A DNA stretch of 64,000 nt, taken from Campylorhamphus procurvoides (lineage: Eukaryota; Chordata; Aves; Passeriformes; Dendrocolaptidae). Position 1 is the stretch's first letter, and every line of letters starts with the position of its first letter. The stretch covers positions 173,709 to 237,708 of the forward strand of contig WBMV01004257.1 in the NCBI GenBank assembly GCA_013396655.1, in the 5' to 3' direction. Made by a program: the position numbers and the translations under genes. The notes beneath the pieces are model-generated. The model had not been told where the DNA came from. It did not search any database and saw only the letters and a program-made list of their open reading frames with translations. Below, in pieces: positions 61,150-64,000 of this stretch.

Positions 61150-61488
61150 AGATAAATGCCATAACCCCTAATGTCTCCCCTTTCTCCTTCTCTCTCACAA
61201 CTTTTATTGCTGAGCACAATGTCATATGGTATGGAATATCCCTTTGGTCTGTTGGAGTCACCTGTCCCAGCTGTGCTCCTTCCCAACTTCTTGTGCACTC
61301 CCAGCCTACTCACTGGAGGGAGAAGAGTGGGAAAAATAAAAGACTCTGACCCATGTGCAGGTGTTTTTTTCAGCAATAACAAAAACACTGATGTTATTAT
61401 CATCACTGTTTTAGTAACGTATCAAAAACACAGCACCATATGGGTTGCAATGAAGAAAATTGACTCCACCTCAGTCATAGCAGGTCCA
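61150..61488 (-). mobile_element. ERVL-type LTR, minus strand
   Basis: Reverse of an avian ERVL-type LTR: aacttttattgctgagcac, atatggtatggaatatccct, ttggtctgttggagtcacct, cctactcactggagg, and the LTR 5' part (minus-strand tggacctgctatgactgagg, then gtcaattttcttcat). The polyadenylation signal on the minus strand is within aataaaag (plus cttttatt, 61200). The 120-codon plus-strand open frame across it is antisense to the LTR and is not a gene. Confidence 0.8.
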
Positions 61489-63649
61489 TCAGCTCACTTT
61501 AAAATAGGCACAAAGGCTGTGACTAAACCGTGAAAGCATAAGCATGTAGTTAAACTCTCTGAGCTTATCAAGAGTGACCTTCTATATGCTGCTTAGAATG
61601 CTGAATGTGTCTCTGAGGCTATCAGCTAGTGCTGTGCAGATATCTTTGATATAATATCTGAAATTTCATCTGATGCATGTTAGGTATTTGATCACACTGT
61701 AGGTACTTATTTTAGTAGATTGATCAGGAGGTGCTTTTAGAACATTTCTACTCTGGACAGTAGAAAGGTGAATCACACATCTTACTTCCTAGACACCCCT
61801 CTACATCCTGACTTTATCGATTGGTTGCAAGTGCTCTGCAGACCTAGTTACATGCAGAGGAGAGCTTTAGGCTATGAGAACAGTATACATGTGTTAATGA
61901 AGTGACCCTCACTGTAACTAGAATTTTAATATTAGTAACTTAATCATGATGACTTTTTTTAGCATTTCCTTTTAAAAATGCAGTCTCATTAGAAAATCAA
62001 TGTATACCTTTTATTAAATTCAGGAGTCATTTCAGGTTTTTTGAAGCTGGTTTTTAATCTATATTTCATTACAGAAATGATTCAGCTTGCCTCCAAATTT
62101 TTGGTTTGCTTGGGAAGAAGCATGCTAAACTTTTTCTTATGTACATGGTTAAAATGATGTGTCATATGCTCAGTTGCTGCATATGTAAAATTCAGGCAAC
62201 ACAATTTTAATTTTTAGTGTCTACTATTATTATTATTTGTCAGATTTTTAAGAATACAAGGCAAAAAGAGACTTTTTCACTATAGCAAAATAACATGGAA
62301 GAATAATGTACTGAACCTCTTGTTCTATGATTTTACAGTTGAAAAATTAGCTTTGCATCAAGTCATTACTGAGAACATTTTATTTCAGCTTAAGAACTAT
62401 GTTTTATTCATTAGGAGCTGATTTACACACAGTGAAAACACAAAGGAAAAAGTAAAGTGGTTGTGAGATAGTCCTACTTTCTTACGTCCAGTTGGATTCA
62501 GGACAATGCAGAAACAAAGAATATAGACAGGAATTAGAGAATTTGAATATTTTGCATAATTAGGGATTCATGTCATTCTTTTTACTCTGATAAAAAATAG
62601 TGAAGACTACAGAAATAAGCTCACATGATATTTGAGTGAACAGAGTGTCTTAATACAACATGAACCTCTTCACTTTCTTCTTCCTAGAAAAATAAGAGTT
62701 TACAAATGGAGACACCATGCTGGTTCAGGCTAGCCTTTGGATCCTGAACTTCATGTACTAGGTACATATGACAGAAATGAACCATTAGATCTACCACTCT
62801 AGCTGATAGAAATGTAAAGATATGAACTCAGACATAAATGTCACCAGCTGTTACATGCTCAGTAGGAATTAAGAAAATGATGGCAAATTAAGAAAAAACA
62901 CCAGCAAACTATCAAACAAACAAACAAACCAACAAACAAAAATCCAACCAAATCAACCAAACCAAAAACCAAACCCAAACAAAACCAACAGAGAAGCTGT
63001 GGAAATTAGTGTAATTTTCCCTAGATGGGACATTTAGAGGTCTGAGTTACATTTCTAGGAGTATCTGAGGTCTTTAAGAGTTGCATTCTACAAGCTGTGA
63101 TACTAAACAAAGGCTGCTCATGAGAGCTACTTCCGAAATCCAGTTTTCACAGACATGGAAGGTTTTACAACAAGAACATCAGTAGGAACAACAAAACTAG
63201 TCCATGTCAGGACTGTTGCTAGCCTTCCTTCTCTCCTTTCTTTCTGCAATGTAAACTCCTAGGTACATTCTCTCTGGTCTTATCTGGAGCTCTGATCTGT
63301 GTAGCTAGCAAAGGAGAAGTTTTGTGTGATGGTACCCATACAGACACTTTCATATTTCCCCTACCCACAGTGGGATGAGGGAGACAACAGGAAGAGTAAA
63401 AATGAGAAAAGTCATGTGTTGAGACAAAGACAGTTCAAGAAGTGTGGGGAAAAAAAAAAGAAATTATGCAAACATAATTACTCATCACCACCCACAAGCA
63501 GACTGATACTCAGCCAGTCTCTGAGAAACAGCTACCTTGGAAGAAAGCCTTGATGTTATGAAAGCACTGCCCCAGATGTTATTAATATTTATTTAATTAT
63601 AATGAATAATAATAAAACATTGGTGTGTTATCAGCACAACTTCAGTCAC
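61489..63649. other. AT-rich stretch, no gene seen
   Basis: It contains an A/C-rich (CAAA/CCAA)n tract at 62915-62992. No exon or repeat family is recognised. Confidence 0.5.
62915..62992. repeat. A/C-rich low-complexity tract
   Basis: Irregular caaa, ccaa and aaacc units with almost no G or T. Similar tracts occur at 34820, 39885, 41033, 41180 and 58100. Confidence 0.85.
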
Positions 63650-64000
63650 TGTCCTAGTTCAGCAGGGGGGACCAGTTATCACTGTGTGGGGGTGATTAAA
63701 GCTGTGTATTCTACACCCTCTATTCATTCCCCAAGAACAATGGACCATTTGCAGCAATTACCCAGGAAGTCGTTAGCACCTCCACACCCAGCCTGAGGGG
63801 GTGTGGGTGCTAATGGGCCATCAACAGCTCAACCATACCCCATGACTCATAGAGTTAATCACCCATTGTGTGAGTCCCCGCCCTGGGGGAGGGACTGGGT
63901 GCTCCCTGAGGGTACATAAACGGGGCTCAGAAGGTCTTGAGCAGCTCGTCAGATCCAGAGGAGCAGCAGGACATCATGAGGAAACCACTATTCTCGATCA
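63650..64000 (+). mobile_element. ERVL-type LTR, plus strand, cut by window end
   Basis: It begins tgtcctagttcagcagg, close to the TGTCCTGGTTTCAGC start of avian ERVL-type LTRs. GC-richer U3 follows, with a direct near-repeat of the gtgtgggggtg type (63682 and 63799), a gactcat motif (63843), a gccctggggga block and a TATA-like tacataaa (63913-63920). Transcription would start about 63945. R/U5 continues past the window. Whether an internal proviral region follows cannot be seen. Confidence 0.65.
63913..63920 (+). promoter_or_regulatory. TATA-like box of the terminal LTR
   Basis: tacataaa sits after a GC-rich U3, at the position expected for an LTR core promoter. Confidence 0.5.

Noticed and set aside
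61171..61533. 120-codon plus-strand open frame
   Set aside because: It lies mostly antisense to an ERVL-type LTR and shows no known domain.
1..64000. CRISPR arrays, operons, integrons or other prokaryotic systems
   Set aside because: No regularly spaced repeats, dense coding or ribosome-binding sites were seen. Repeat content is avian.

Overview
The window looks like non-coding DNA from a songbird (passerine) genome. The evidence is the repeat content, read from memory of the families: at least nine CR1 LINE segments of several subfamilies, two copies of a tRNA-Ile-derived SINE with a CR1-like tail (the TguSINE1 type known from zebra finch), and many avian endogenous-retrovirus LTRs, both ERVL-type and class II types built like alpharetrovirus LTRs. 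The DNA is AT-rich with long A/T and A/C or T/G low-complexity tracts. No bacterial, phage or organelle features are present. I found no protein-coding exon, cellular RNA gene, or CpG-island promoter that I can defend. The window is best read as a gene desert or the inside of a very long intron.

Layout. 1-5 kb: mostly unique AT-rich DNA, with an LTR-like GC-richer unit at 1.4-2.5 kb. 5-9.3 kb: a rearranged or misassembled block (single Ns at 5218, 5636 and 9283; a 114-bp exact duplication around two Ns; a CTGTC minisatellite), a minus-strand LTR, and an ERVL-type LTR with a second, alpharetrovirus-like LTR nested inside it. 11.1-12.3 kb: a long minus-strand CR1. 15.3 kb: a SINE. 18.7-20.2 kb: the 5' part of a plus-strand CR1 followed by a second copy of the 2-kb repeat unit. 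22.5-23.3 kb: a CR1 split by a 350-bp LTR. 23.3-29.7 kb: unique AT-rich DNA. 29.7-31.0 kb: two minus-strand ERVL-type LTR pieces. 32.4-33.7 kb: a plus-strand CR1 with recognisable but dead reverse transcriptase motifs. 34.9 and 39.5 kb: two minus-strand LTRs. 43.1 kb: a 21-N gap. 46-50 kb: a cluster of CR1 fragments on both strands. 50.0-51.0 kb: a solo LTR with a perfect 6-bp target duplication, next to an ERVL-type LTR. 51.9 kb: the second SINE. 57.3 kb: a CR1 3' end. 61.2 kb: an ERVL-type LTR. 63.65 kb to the end: an ERVL-type LTR that runs out of the window with its promoter elements intact.

Nothing here works together as a gene system. The window records successive waves of retroposition: CR1 first, SINEs that borrow the CR1 tail, then LTR insertions into CR1 and into older LTRs. 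I did not find convincing evidence for a new biological system. The points most worth checking are the unclassified repeat pair at 2 and 20 kb, the set of LTRs with an ALV-like TATA/polyadenylation layout, and the assembly duplication at 5.5-6.0 kb. All family names are from memory without a database search. Boundaries are approximate unless a target duplication is stated.
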